Source: Rutstroemia sp. NJR-2017a BVV2 (taxonomy: Eukaryota > Ascomycota > Leotiomycetes > Helotiales > Rutstroemiaceae). From it: 64,000 nt of DNA. Below the pieces are notes generated by a model. The model was not told the DNA's origin and searched no databases. It was given only the letters and a program-made list of their open reading frames with translations. Below, in pieces: positions 1 to 10,579 of this stretch; positions within the stretch are counted from its first letter, which is position 1, and every line of letters begins with the position of its first letter. The DNA lies in the NCBI GenBank assembly GCA_002946415.1, contig NJPS01000016.1, positions 248,001 to 312,000 on the forward strand, in the 5' to 3' direction. The translations under genes and the position numbers were made by a program.

Positions 1-1102
1 TTTTGCGGATAAAGCAAAGGATAGGCCAATTCAAAATCCAAGATACTTTCTCCTCCGCCTTCAGACACACTTACGGGTGCTTGTGCTCCATCGACGAAAT
101 TTGCAATTGGGTGCGTTCCTTGAGGAATGTATGGGGTGTAATTCGCGAAGAATAGATTGAGATCTTCTTGGTCGTAGAAATCCCCTTCTTCGAAAATACC
201 CATGGCGTTTGTAGGGTTGGCACTGGTGGCTTGGGGTACCTTATATAATGCCTTGACGCATTCTGGAGTGATGAGTTTATCACAGTTCGCTAGGGAGGTA
301 TTATTCCCATGAGGTGGCCAATACAATGTCTCCTTGGGTTGTCGTAGAGGTGGCCTGTGGTCTTTAACTATGCCACGTTTGGCAAGACTCCTTTTCTTGG
401 TTGTAATTTGTTTGACTCCAGGCGTAATGTAGTCGACATGTGGCCTGACATTCGCGGGCAGGTGGTATCTACAGGGTGTCAATATTGCATCTTCCATAAT
501 TTGTACTTAGAATGGCTGGGCCCATGAGGTACACATAGAGCTGCTCTCCAGGGAACTGAGAAGACAATCACTTACTCGTCACAGGCTGCAGCTAATTCAT
601 CTTTGGAAGAGTGCTCATAGGTAAAGTACTGGGTTTTGAGCAACTTCTCAAGCTCACCAGCGGTAGCATCAAATGCGTACCAACCCTTGGTATCAGAATG
701 GACAATTCGACTAGACTCTATCCCTGAACCCACCAACCAATTTCGAACCGTTTCAATTGCTTCCATTGAAGGAGCAAACATCTCGTGTACTTGTTCAGAG
801 GTCCAATGCTTCCCATAATTGGGAGAACTTGGATGGGAACTGGCGGGAGATCAGCGTAGGCCAGCACATGAGTCTGATATTACTCACACATCCATGAGAA
901 ATTCATGGCCCTTCTCCAAGTTTCTTTGCGATAGACCAATTCTCACAGGAAGTCTGACTGCACTGTCAATCCTATCGCGTTTGATCCAGCCATTATTGGA
1001 AGCATGGCGTTTCTCGTGTAGAACGAGTGACGAAGTCGCACTTGGAGCACAAAGTGCTTCTGGGACAATGAGGACCAACGAAGCAAAAATAGACAGCTTC
1101 AT
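1..1102 (-). CDS. Sedolisin-family (S53) serine-carboxyl peptidase, 3' end cut off by the window
   Basis: Secreted acid protease of the tripeptidyl-peptidase/kumamolisin family. Three exons are read on the minus strand: 1102-888, 839-576 and 468-1, with both introns GT-AG and in phase. The protein opens with a signal peptide (MKLSIFASLVLIVPEALC) followed by the pro-kumamolisin activation domain: a NYGKHWTSEQV block at the start of exon 2, CDEYHLP across the second splice, then DYITPG. The catalytic domain begins about residue 200. The ESILD motif carries the family's catalytic Glu (about residue 300, bases 48-50) and Asp (about residue 304, bases 36-38). The nucleophile Ser region lies outside the window. 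No stop or frameshift is seen in the visible part. Splice choices are supported because the joined frames restore the propeptide motifs; the family call is secure, the exact substrate is unknown. Confidence 0.88.
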
Positions 1103-1954
1103 CTTGATTTGATACCGATCAACTGAACTGCTTGGCTGAGTTCCCCAGTCTTGAGATTTGAAAGAGATGTATCTTTCAAGCTTATATCAAGCTTATTTGA
1201 AGCTTGGTGTGGTGGCAAGGGGTAACAATCACTTTAATTGTACCCCGCAACGCTTGTTGTAAATTCGGAAGGTCCCTTATGCAGCACCTTGCTGTACCGG
1301 GAAGTTCATTCAATGTCCCTGGTCATTCTGCAACTCAATTCGAACACGGAATCATGAACTTACCGTGATCCCGCATAGAGATTGATAAGGGCGTTTTCGT
1401 GATGCGATATAATCTTGTTAGAGTATATTGAAGCGGGATAGGTTTTGAGCAACAAGCGTGCTTGCTGCAGCTCAATTGCGACGCCGAAATTAACGCGGAG
1501 CATGGGGGCCAATTGATTTTTGGAATTGGACGAAGATCGACTGATCATGTTCCTAGTTCATGCAGTACTCTCCAGCTCATACAACGCTGGATTGTTCGCT
1601 GGTACCTGTACGCTGAAGCCGGAACTGTACGGGCTTCATTGCCATCTCGATACAGCTCGGTCAAGGTTCCACCTCCGCCATCGTGTCGGGCTATGGTGAT
1701 TGTACACCAAAAGAGCGATTGTTTCCAGTGTCGATGGCGACGATGAGGCATTTCTGCGGGGGAAGTGGGTATCTCCATGTCTGGGGTGGAGATGTGAAAT
1801 GTTTCCATGCTTGCGGTGCAAATATTGATATTGTACGGTCGTACGGTCACCACCAAATCCATCAAGCGCAAAAGCGACATCATCGACAGCTTTCTTCTGC
1901 CCCACCATTACATGACATACAACGAGAATCAACTACTTTTGCCACGACGACGAG
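1103..1954. other. Intergenic, divergent promoter region of the sedolisin and rqc2
   Basis: Holds the upstream regions of the sedolisin gene (minus) and rqc2 (plus). A short direct repeat of the CAAGCTTAT type occurs around 1177-1205. Open frames here are short, lack recognisable motifs, and overlap on both strands. Nothing else can be supported. Confidence 0.5.
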
Positions 1955-4900
1955 ATGAAGCAGCGGTTTTCTTCCATTGATGTGAAAGTAGGTTGAGTGG
2001 CTCATCTAGTATAACTAGCATGTTTTTTCCTGGACAGAACTAATCTCACTTTACTCAGGTCATCGCCCATGAGCTTTCCAATGCCTTGGTTTCGCTGCGC
2101 GTTTCCAACATCTATGACCTTTCTTCGAAGATTTTCTTAGTGAAATTCGCAAAGCCGGATAACAAACAACAAATCATTATAGACTCCGGTTTCAGATGTC
2201 ATCTCACGGCCTTCTCTAGAGCTACCGCTGCTGCTCCGAGTATATTCGTTCAGAAATTAAGGAAATATCTCAAGACAAGACGAGTGACACAGGTTTCGCA
2301 GATTGGAACGGACCGCATTATCGAGTTCCAATTTAGTGAGGGACAATATAAACTATACCTTGAGTTCTATGCCGGTGGTAATATCATTCTCACGGATAAG
2401 GACCTGAACATACTTTCTCTGCTACGGGTGGTCGCGCCTGGAGAAGCACAGGAAGAACTGCGTGTTGGGCTGAAATATTCGCTGGAAAACCGACAAAACT
2501 ATGGAGGCATACCGGCTCTCACGAGAGAGCGCCTTCAGGAGGCACTTCAGAAAGCTGCAGATAAAGGGGAGGACGGATCTGCGAATGCGAAGAAGTCGAA
2601 GAAAAAGGCTTCAGATGCGCTGCGGAAAGCCCTGGCCGTCTCCATTACAGAGTTTCCGCCTATGCTAGTCGACCATGCCATGCGCATTACCAACTTTAAC
2701 AGCTCTTTAAAGCCAGCTGAAGTCTTGCAAGATGAAGGCCTTGTAGATCATTTGATGAAATCACTCCAAGAGGCTCAACGAGTGGTCCAGGAAATCACCA
2801 GCTCGGAGGTCGCAAAAGGCTATATTATTGCAAAGAAGAAGGACAGCCAAGGCGTGTCGGATTCTGATCGGGTAGAGGACCGAAAGGGCCTGCTGTATGA
2901 TGATTTCCATCCATTCAAACCACAACAGTTTGAGGAGGATCCGTCCTTGGTTTGCTTGACATTCGAAGGTTTCAATAAGACTGTTGATGAATTCTTTTCT
3001 TCAATTGAAGGACAAAAACTAGAGTCTCGACTTGAAGAAAGAGAATTGAACGCAAAGAAGAAAATCGAGGCGGCGCGAAACGATCAAGCTAAACGATTGG
3101 GTGGACTGCAGGAAATTCAAGCGCTGAATGAGCGCAAAGCAGCTGCCTTGCAAGCAAATGTCGAACGTGTGCAAGAAGCAACCAATGCTGTGAATGGCTT
3201 GATTGCTCAGGGAATGGACTGGGTTGAGATTGGTCGACTAATCGAATTGGAACAAAAGCGCAACAATCCTGTGGCTATGGTCATTAAGCTACCACTGAAG
3301 TTGCACGAAAATACAATCACGCTTTTATTGGACGAAGAAGTATTCATAGAAGAGGAAGATTCCTCTTACGAGACGGATAGTGATGTATCAGACAGTGATC
3401 AGGAGGAGACCCCTGCCAAGGGAGCCAAGGGTAAAACGACGGATTCCCGATTGTCGATCGACATAAATCTTTCCCTATCTCCCTGGGCGAACGCGCGTGA
3501 ATATTTTGAGCAGAGACGGTCGGCAGCAGAGAAGGAGCAAAAGACTTTACAGTCCTCATCCAAAGCTTTAAAGAGTACTGAAGCGAAGATTACGCAAGAT
3601 TTAAAGAAAGGGTTGAAGCAAGAAAAAGCAATCTTACGACCGGTTAGGAAGCAGATGTGGTTCGAAAAGTTCATCTGGTTCATTTCTAGTGATGGTTACA
3701 TGGTGCTTGCAGGCAAAGATGCTCAGCAGAACGAGACCTTGTACAAGAAGTACTTGAGAAAGGGCGATGTCTATTTGCATGCCGACATGCACGGCGCAGC
3801 CACTGTCATTATTCGGAACAACGCCAAAACTCCCGATGCTCCAATTCCCCCTCAGACTCTTTCCCAAGCTGGCACGCTAGCAGTTGCCACGTCCAATGCT
3901 TGGGACGCCAAAGCCGGAATGTCGGCATGGTGGGTGAATGCAGATCAAGTCTCGAAGTCTGCGCCTACCGGTGAATTCTTGCCAACTGGTAGTTTCATGG
4001 TTCGTGGAAAGAAGAATTTTCTTCCTCCGGCACAACTTCTTCTTGGGTTCGGTGTTCTATTCCAGATTAGTGACGAGAGCAAAGCTAGACACGTTAAACA
4101 CAGACTTCATGATGACGATACACTGCATAACGCAAAGACAGATGCTGTACCTGTCGACGACGCGACGTCTGAACCGGGCTCCGCGCACGAGCCGAACCAA
4201 TCAGACAACGATGAGCCCAACCCTTCGACGGAGTTGGATAAAACGGAGGACCATGAAAGCGAAGATTCTGACAATGATGAGGAAGATGTTGAGACGCATG
4301 CCAATCCTCTGCAAAGTCTGCAAAAAGATGACGAGAGTAAAGATGAACCCCTTCAACAGCAGCTAGAAGAACTTGACATCAATGACAAACCGTCACAATC
4401 ATCAGTCTCTGATGCTCAGGTGGATGTATCAGAAGATGAGTCGGTCGATGCTTCACAGCCAACAACAGGAGCGCAAACATCATCTACTCAAGCTGTATCG
4501 AAGAAAGGGCCTGCACCTGCAAAGCGAGGTCAGAGAGGGAAGGCCAAGAAAATAGCCAACAAATATAAAGACCAAGATGAGGAGGACCGCATTGCTGCAC
4601 AAATACTTATTGGGGCAGCGGCTGGCCGCGAGAAAGCTGAGGCTGAAGCAAAGGCTAAAGCAGCTCGAGAAGCAGAAGCAGCTTTTCAACGAGAGCGCAG
4701 GCGAGCACAGCACGAAAGAACCCAGAAGGAAACAGCTGAAAACGAAGAAATTCGGAAACTGATGTTGGAAGAAGGCATTGAGACCCTGGAGGATAGCGAA
4801 GCTGAGAAGATGACTTCATTGGACTCCTTTGTCGGTCTTCCTTTGCCAGGAGACGAAATATTGGAAGCAATCCCGGTATGTGCGCCATGGGCTGCAATGG

Positions 4901-5217
4901 GCAAGTATAAATACAAGGTGAAGTTACAGCCTGGTGCTCAAAAGAAAGGAAAAGCCGTTAGAGAAATTCTTGGCAAGTGGGTTGTGGATGCTGGATCTAA
5001 AGGGAAGGTTGACGAGGAGAGCCGAGACACGGAGAGAATGTGGCCTCGTGAGGTGGAATTGATTAAAGGGTGGAAGCCGGAGGAGGTCACCAATATCGTG
5101 CCTGTGAGTAAGGTTAGAATTATGATGGCCGGTGGTTCGGCTGGTGCATCCGGTGGTAAAGGGGATAAAGGAAAGAGTGGTGGCGGCAGAGGTGGGAAAG
5201 GAAGCAAGAAAAGATGA
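1955..5217 (+). CDS. rqc2: Ribosome quality-control complex subunit 2 (Rqc2/Tae2/NEMF)
   Basis: Cytosolic factor that binds stalled 60S-peptidyl-tRNA complexes, recruits the E3 ligase Listerin/Ltn1 and, in yeast, directs C-terminal Ala/Thr (CAT) tail addition. Two exons, 1955-1987 and 2059-5217, give 1063 residues, the usual size. The ATG at 1955 was chosen because exon 1 encodes MKQRFSSIDVK, the conserved start of the family; starting inside exon 2 would lose it. NFACT-N domain follows (NIYDLSSK near residue 28). The residues shown in yeast Rqc2 to matter for tailing appear conserved: Asp9, and Asp96-Arg97 in the GTDR motif. A central coiled-coil region, then the NFACT-R domain from about residue 541 (QMWFEKFIWF), an acidic/Ser-rich linker, a Lys/Ala/Glu-rich helix, and NFACT-C with KYKVKLQPG near the C-terminus. 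The tail is Gly/Lys-rich. Confidence 0.95.
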
Positions 5218-6024
5218 GACATTTTTACACTCATGTAACTTCTACCTCCTGTATGCTATCCTGAGATATACTTAGTCGCTGGGAGCCACTTATTCTTAGA
5301 GGAAATTAACTGTATCATGGATCATCTCTAAACTTCGATGTGTGCACGATATTTCTGTAAATTGTTTTTGCAACGCTCACTTTGGAAATGATACTTTTGG
5401 GCACCGGCCACAATGCTGACCAGAAACGATACAGATGTCGTCGTGTACATCTGTACAAGATTTTGCTAACCAGGTGTAGATTTGATACGACTATTAGATA
5501 TAACTTCGCATAATGAACTTATAATCTATTTCAAGCAGCCAGGCATTGCTAACCTGCCAATTTCCCTTCACTATCACAAGTCAGTCGCTTTCAAGTCGTA
5601 GAGAGACACGTGACTTTACCGAGTCTTTTAGGGGACAATGTGGCGGACCTACACTGGCGTATGAAAGAGATACAGCATCTTCTTGAAGTGATGAGTTAAG
5701 GCAAAGTCTTTCAGACATCTGAAGTGAGAATGTGTTAACTGGACATTAGGACATGAAGTGATCGGAATAGGAAGTTGTGGGTCGTAAAATGAGCATTTTT
5801 GAAGTCCTGGTGAATTACCTTGACGAAGACTGTTTTTGCATTTCCTATCACGACCTATGATTCAACTAAATTGTATGCTATACAATCAAGAGACCAATAC
5901 CGCTCTTCGTCTGGTCAGGTTAAAACACTCCATATTTGAGGTCTTCGCCATCGACCGGCCTGGCCTGGCTGGATGTTGTAGACGCACTTATCTGCAGATA
6001 AAATAATATTTCTTGTGAATCACC
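5218..6024. other. Intergenic between rqc2 and the first CaaX-protein gene
   Basis: About 0.8 kb, AT-rich, with rqc2 3' flank and the promoter of the following gene. No open frame of note and no RNA gene recognised. Confidence 0.5.
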
Positions 6025-6672
6025 ATGGATGATAAACACGATGTAGATGAATCACAAGATTCTCAGTCAACAGCCGTGTCTGTGCCCAGTATTAAAAGCA
6101 CAACGCCATCGAGCAGGTCCAAAAATACCCCAGCATCACACGGAACTGGTACAAACATTAAATTAGCAATACCAAACATCCGAGTATCATCCAATATGAC
6201 AGACCAAGCACCAAAACCAGACGTAGCACCAACACCAGACGCAGCTCCGGCACCAGATGCAGCACCAAAACCAAACGCTCCTAATCCCGCAAACCCATCC
6301 GGAGGCTCATCCTCCTCCTCCTCCCGCTCGACCTCCACATCGTCTTACACATCATCTTCCACCTCAAAAGAATCCCCTTCAGCACCACAAAGTACACCGA
6401 AAACCCCACCGAAAAAAACTCCACTATGGTCCTATCCCAACGGCAAGCCGGCGCCATGGCGAGTCGATAACAGCATGAATGTGAAGGGACTTGTCCGTCG
6501 CAAAGGCGATTTAAATCCTTTAAACTGGGTTCTTCATGTTGACAACAAGATCCTGAATCATCCTAGAGTTGGGGAGGTTAGAACACAGCTTGATCTGGCT
6601 AGGGAGGACGAGAAGTGTGAGGGTTGTGGGAAAAGGAAAGGTAGGGAAAATATGGGTTGTTTGGTTATGTGA
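6025..6672 (+). CDS. Hypothetical Ser/Pro/Ala-rich protein with C-terminal CaaX prenylation box
   Basis: No known family recognised. A single open frame of 215 residues. Residues 1-135 are low complexity: Ser/Thr-rich, then PDAAP-type Pro/Ala repeats (about 65-90), then a Ser run (95-114). The C-terminal 80 residues are different: Trp-containing PLWSYPNG (133-140), a core with LVRRKG (156-161), NPLNW (164-168) and NHP (178-180), a CxxC pair (Cys198, Cys201), and the last four residues CLVM. By known rules a C-terminal Cys-aliphatic-aliphatic-Met is a farnesylation site, so I infer a membrane-attached cytosolic protein. The core and the CaaX box recur in the gene at 9096-9381, on the same strand beyond the AlkB gene, so the frame is very likely real. 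Start: first ATG in the frame; a Met at residue 58 is an alternative. Confidence 0.75.
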   Translation: MDDKHDVDESQDSQSTAVSVPSIKSTTPSSRSKNTPASHGTGTNIKLAIPNIRVSSNMTDQAPKPDVAPTPDAAPAPDAAPKPNAPNPANPSGGSSSSSSRSTSTSSYTSSSTSKESPSAPQSTPKTPPKKTPLWSYPNGKPAPWRVDNSMNVKGLVRRKGDLNPLNWVLHVDNKILNHPRVGEVRTQLDLAREDEKCEGCGKRKGRENMGCLVM

Positions 6673-7725
6673 CGAGGGCGAGGATGAGTTCTTCTTGTAT
6701 AGGGAATGATATATGGTAGAGATCGTAGATATTGTATGCTTCGGCTAGGGGGTTGGGGGACTGCTGTTTGCTGGAACTACGCGTCTGATAGCTACGTATG
6801 GCAAAATTGCGAGTATATTCTCATCAGTGAATGAAAATTACCTTTTGGTACTTGTGAATCATTGGATCGCCATGCAGTTTTAGAAAAATATCAATGTAAA
6901 ATGATGTGCCTGCATATTGTGTCATATCCTACATCTTCACTTGAAGAATTGCACCGACACGGGAGTTGCTAATAGCTGCTAACAATTAAAGCACTGCAAG
7001 AAGACGACCGATCGAGTAGAACATATACCGGACAGATAAGATGTCGAGGTTACAGAACGTCGATAAAAACTCTTCGATAACCTCTGGAGAACTCCACAGC
7101 TTTAAGGCACTCCGTTGTGTGTTTCTCTGGACCTTCTAGGACGCGTGGCTGTGGTCTACCAAGTGGTATGAGCAACGTCTTGGTCCACATACTATTAGAA
7201 GTTGGATTATACATATCTAGGTAGAACAAAGAATCATACTGGTTGCTGGAGATTATTTTCAGTGTAATGTCTTTGAAATTCTGTACAATGTTCGTCGAAA
7301 AGGGGAGAAGTGGCTTGGCCGCACTAGCATCTTAGCGCCAAAATTAACGTGGTGGCGCTAGCGGGTACGTACCCGAGGCCAGACGGAGCCGACGAAATAT
7401 TTTATTTCAAGCTCACTCTATATCATCGGCGTCACGGATACGACGAGAAAGTAGATGCTTTTGTCCCGTCGAGCTATACCACGATCAGGGACGTGCTCCA
7501 CTATCAAATATCTGGCTCGAACCAAGGATTGTAGTAGCCAATTATATCGTTCAAGAGAACGAATAACGCCCCACGTGACGATGGATGGAGGAAGTAATGT
7601 GCGTCTTGAAGGATCTACGTATTATTACATGCTGAGACTAACGAACCGTGTAGGGTTATCATGGCCATGATACCCATGCGCTACCACCGCAAGCTATATG
7701 TGATGCGTATAAGAAATACCAAAGA
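6673..7725. other. Intergenic upstream of the AlkB-type gene
   Basis: About 1 kb. Just before 7726 the AlkB frame continues upstream (bases about 7668-7725) with sequence that looks like the usual N-terminus of this family (AYKKYQRM), preceded by a TAG acceptor-like site at about 7653. An upstream exon is therefore possible, but no matching donor and ATG could be fixed. Other open frames here show no motifs. Confidence 0.4.
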
Positions 7726-8768
7726 ATGAGCGACGCCGATGTGAACACTGATCTTGAGATCGTGGATTTCAACCGCGGCTTGAGCCCAGAGCAAAAAGAG
7801 AAACTACACCCAGTAGGAGTAGTACCTTCGGAGCTGATTGCCCAAGCTCAGAGAGAATTCAAAAACTCTACTTCTGAAGACGATTCTAGTCTCCCTGAAC
7901 CTTGTACTATTTATGAACATAGCGGATTCCCAGGTGGGGTTGTGCTGTCTCCCTAAATATACGAGTCCTGTGTTTTGACATTAGTCTAGGCTTAAGGATA
8001 CTACCTGGGCTCCTCCCACCAGAATGCCAAACTCTATTCCTCTCCCGCCTTCTCCACCGCGAGCTAGCAAACCCACTTCACAAGACCAATCTTCACGACG
8101 ACTACGAGATACCCTTTCCGCCGCCAGACTCATCATTCTTTACCTATCCACAATCGGCCAAGAATCAGGTCTTTGTACCTAGGAATCCCGATTCCAAACA
8201 CAAGCCACTCAACGCGGCACAAGTTCTCCAGAAAAAACTCCGGTGGCTTACACTTGGCTCACAATATGATTGGAACACACGCGCATATCCGTCTACTTCT
8301 CCGACTCCTTTTCCCGCAGACATATCCAAACTAGTCACATCACTATTCCAAAACGCATTCACGCCAGAATCAGGAGTCGTGCTCCTCTACTCCATGAAAG
8401 ACTTTATGCCCGTCCACCGCGACGTATCCGAAGAATGCGAGCGCGGGCTAGCTAGTTTCACACTGGGCTGCGATGGTTTATTTGTTATTAGTAGGGATGT
8501 GAACCCCGGCGAAGAAGACAAAGATGATCGCGAACAGGACTTGGTTTGCATAAGGGTCCGGAGCGGAGATGTGATTCAGATGGGGGGAGAGACGAGATGG
8601 GCGTGGCATGCGATGCCGAAGATTATTGGTGGGACGTGTCCGCCTTGTTTGGCGGAGTGGCCGGTGGGGTCGGGAGAGGGAGGGAAGGAGCCGAAGGAGT
8701 ATGAGAGGTGGAGGGGGTATATGAGGGGGAAGAGGTTGAATATTAGTTGTAGGCAGGTTTGGAACTGA
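7726..8768 (+). CDS. AlkB/ALKBH1-type 2-oxoglutarate, Fe(II)-dependent dioxygenase
   Basis: Oxidative demethylase family acting on methylated nucleic acids, with Fe(II), O2 and 2-oxoglutarate; the substrate here is unknown. Exons 7726-7933 and 7990-8768 give 328 residues; the splice joins GFPG to a continuous reading frame. Conserved blocks: LPGLLPPECQTLFLSRLLHR early in exon 2, then LRWLTLGSQYDWN, and the catalytic domain. The iron ligands are His212 and Asp214 in HRDVSEE and His276 in WAWHAMPK. The 2-oxoglutarate-binding arginines are Arg318 and Arg324 in KRLNISCRQ. GLASFTLGCDGLF and RSGDVIQMGG are also typical. The N-terminus is uncertain: the frame is open and family-like for about 19 codons before the chosen ATG. 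It lies between two related CaaX-protein genes on the same strand. Confidence 0.9.
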
Positions 8769-9095
8769 TGTTTGATAGAGGGGAATGCATGTTAGAATTT
8801 GTGTGTGTCTGAAGAGTAGATATGATGAGATAACTTTATCTCAATGATTGAATACACGACGACCTGTTTGGGTTGAACATCGGTTACCACTCGGAAAGAT
8901 ATTGGCTGGAGCGACTGAATCACGTCTTTCGGCGGCGGATCACAATGAATCGCAGAATCCAAGTTTCCACGGGCCATTCTTTGTATTTAACCTCAACACC
9001 GCACGCAGTTATTTGGCATAATAAAGATAGACACAAGTGCATACATATGCAACATCCAACCCAACTTCCATAAGATCTCTAGCAATATCAAACAC
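8769..9095. other. Short intergenic gap, AlkB gene to second CaaX-protein gene
   Basis: 327 bases holding the 3' flank of the AlkB-type gene and the promoter of the next gene. No other feature seen. Confidence 0.5.
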
Positions 9096-9381
9096 ATGGC
9101 AGGTCCACCTACCCCTCCCAGGTCAAGCTCCCGACGCCGCAAAGGTACTTCTCCCCATTCCCTCCATGCTCATCAGCTCATCTCCAACCTTCCAAATAGG
9201 TAGGCCAGTCGCGCTCGTTCGCAAAAAGGGTGAGTGGAATCCGAATAAGTGGGGTGTTATTTTCAGTAAAGAATGTTTGGATAACCCCAAGATGAAGGCT
9301 TTGCCGATTCCGTCGTGGCCAGAAGGGGAAGGGGGGTGGAAGAGGAAGAAGAAAAAGGGAAGGAGTTGTGTGGTTATGTGA
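9096..9381 (+). CDS. Small basic protein with polybasic-CaaX C-terminus, related to the 6025-6672 product
   Basis: No known family recognised. Exons 9096-9144 and 9200-9381 (55-base GT-AG intron, in phase) give 76 residues. N-terminus is Pro/Ser/Arg-rich. The core reads ALVRKKGEWNPNKW (21-34), then CLDNP (42-46). This matches, with similar spacing, LVRRKG / NPLNW / NHP in the larger protein 3 kb upstream. The tail is GGWKRKKKKGRS followed by the last four residues CVVM. A Lys/Arg-rich stretch next to a farnesylation-type CaaX box is the known plasma-membrane targeting arrangement of K-Ras-like proteins, so peripheral membrane location is inferred. Ascomycete lipopeptide pheromones also end in CVVM-like boxes but are much shorter and lack this core. 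Start: the only ATG that, after splicing, reaches the conserved frame with a compact N-terminus. Confidence 0.75.
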
Positions 9382-9840
9382 CGCGGAGAGAGGGGCTAGA
9401 GGTTCATAAGTGGAAGATATTGAGGTGCTTAGTTTGAGAATGGTATATGCGTGACTTTCGAGATCATAAATATATAAGATGTGTCGAATTTCAACATGCG
9501 ACAATCACGCTCACAGGGAATGGGTTCCAAATGTAGCTGCATAAGAAATGGTATATAAATTAAAACCCCTTTTTCGCATAAGAAATGGAAGTACTGTAAA
9601 ACGATTCAAGTGGCACCCAGAGCCAGAAATCTCCATGGTCCAACCTACGGAAAGAAAAGAGAAGAGAAGAGTTCTTAAGGCAATACCAACAGGAAGTATG
9701 AATAAACAGGTAGGGCCCAAAGCAACATCATCAATCCTCCGAATCGTCCTTGAATCCATGCTCAACACGATCCAAGTGTGCTCGCATATGGCTGACTCCC
9801 AATCATAAGTGCCTCACAACCCACAAGCTACCACAAGTTC
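9382..9840. other. Intergenic between convergent CaaX-protein and cutinase genes
   Basis: The two genes converge here, so this is 3' flank for both. Overlapping short frames on both strands carry no motif. Nothing else is supported. Confidence 0.5.
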
Positions 9841-10579
9841 TTAGAAGCCAGCAGCTGACTTGATGAAAGAAGCAGCACTGCCTACATCCATCCCATATGT
9901 TAAGTGAGGGTATAAGATCATACTTCCTCCCTGGCAAATGTTGTCACCAAAGTGGCAGATGATATCCGTCTTGGATGCTGCGATGCCTTGAACAGCTTGT
10001 CCATTATCTATAAAGTAGCATATGGTTAGCTTGACGCAGAAATTTGTGAGCAGAGTTCGGAAGTACAAACCTGGGTCTCCAAAGATCACAGCTGAGCTGA
10101 CTTTGGCAGTAGTCTCAGCGGGCAACAATTTGGCGGCCTTGTGAACTAGTTGACCTCCTTGAGAATATCCGGACATAACGACCTTGGTGTTAGGGCAGCT
10201 AGAGAGCGTTGAGGTGACCAGATTGGCCCTGTGTGGTTTGTGAGTAATTTTGCATTGCCCGAGCATTTCTCTGGATGTGGTGGAATTAGACTTACATAGT
10301 CTGACTACCAGCGGGATCACCACCCTGAATAAAGCCAGCGACATCGGCGGCATACGTGACACCTTGCATGGAAACCGAATGGGAGCCAAGGGCATTTTGC
10401 AAAGCACTAAGTAATGGTGGACCGACGACGGTTCCGAGAGTTCCAGTCTCAGTGGTTCCTCGAGCAAAGATGACTGTCACATCTGAGCATGCTCTGGCTT
10501 CGATAGAACCCGTAGGAGCGGCCAAGATGGCAGACGGAAGGAGAAGGAGGGATACGAATTGGAGAGTTGGGGTCTTCAT
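9841..10579 (-). CDS. Cutinase (secreted serine esterase, CE5 family)
   Basis: Hydrolyses ester bonds of plant cutin or similar polyesters outside the cell. Three exons on the minus strand: 10579-10296, 10228-10071 and 10007-9841, giving 202 residues, the usual size. Signal peptide about residues 1-20 (MKTPTLQFVSLLLLPSAILA). Conserved cutinase blocks follow: VTVIFARGTTE (34-44), the nucleophile Ser117 in GYSQGG, Asp169 within CHFGDNIC and His182 in PHLTYG, a complete Ser-Asp-His triad. Four cysteines (31, 106, 165, 172) match the two family disulfides. Both introns restore the motif frame. The start is the ATG directly before the signal peptide; an upstream in-frame Met would bury it. Convergent with the small CaaX gene; no shared function is implied. 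Confidence 0.93.
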
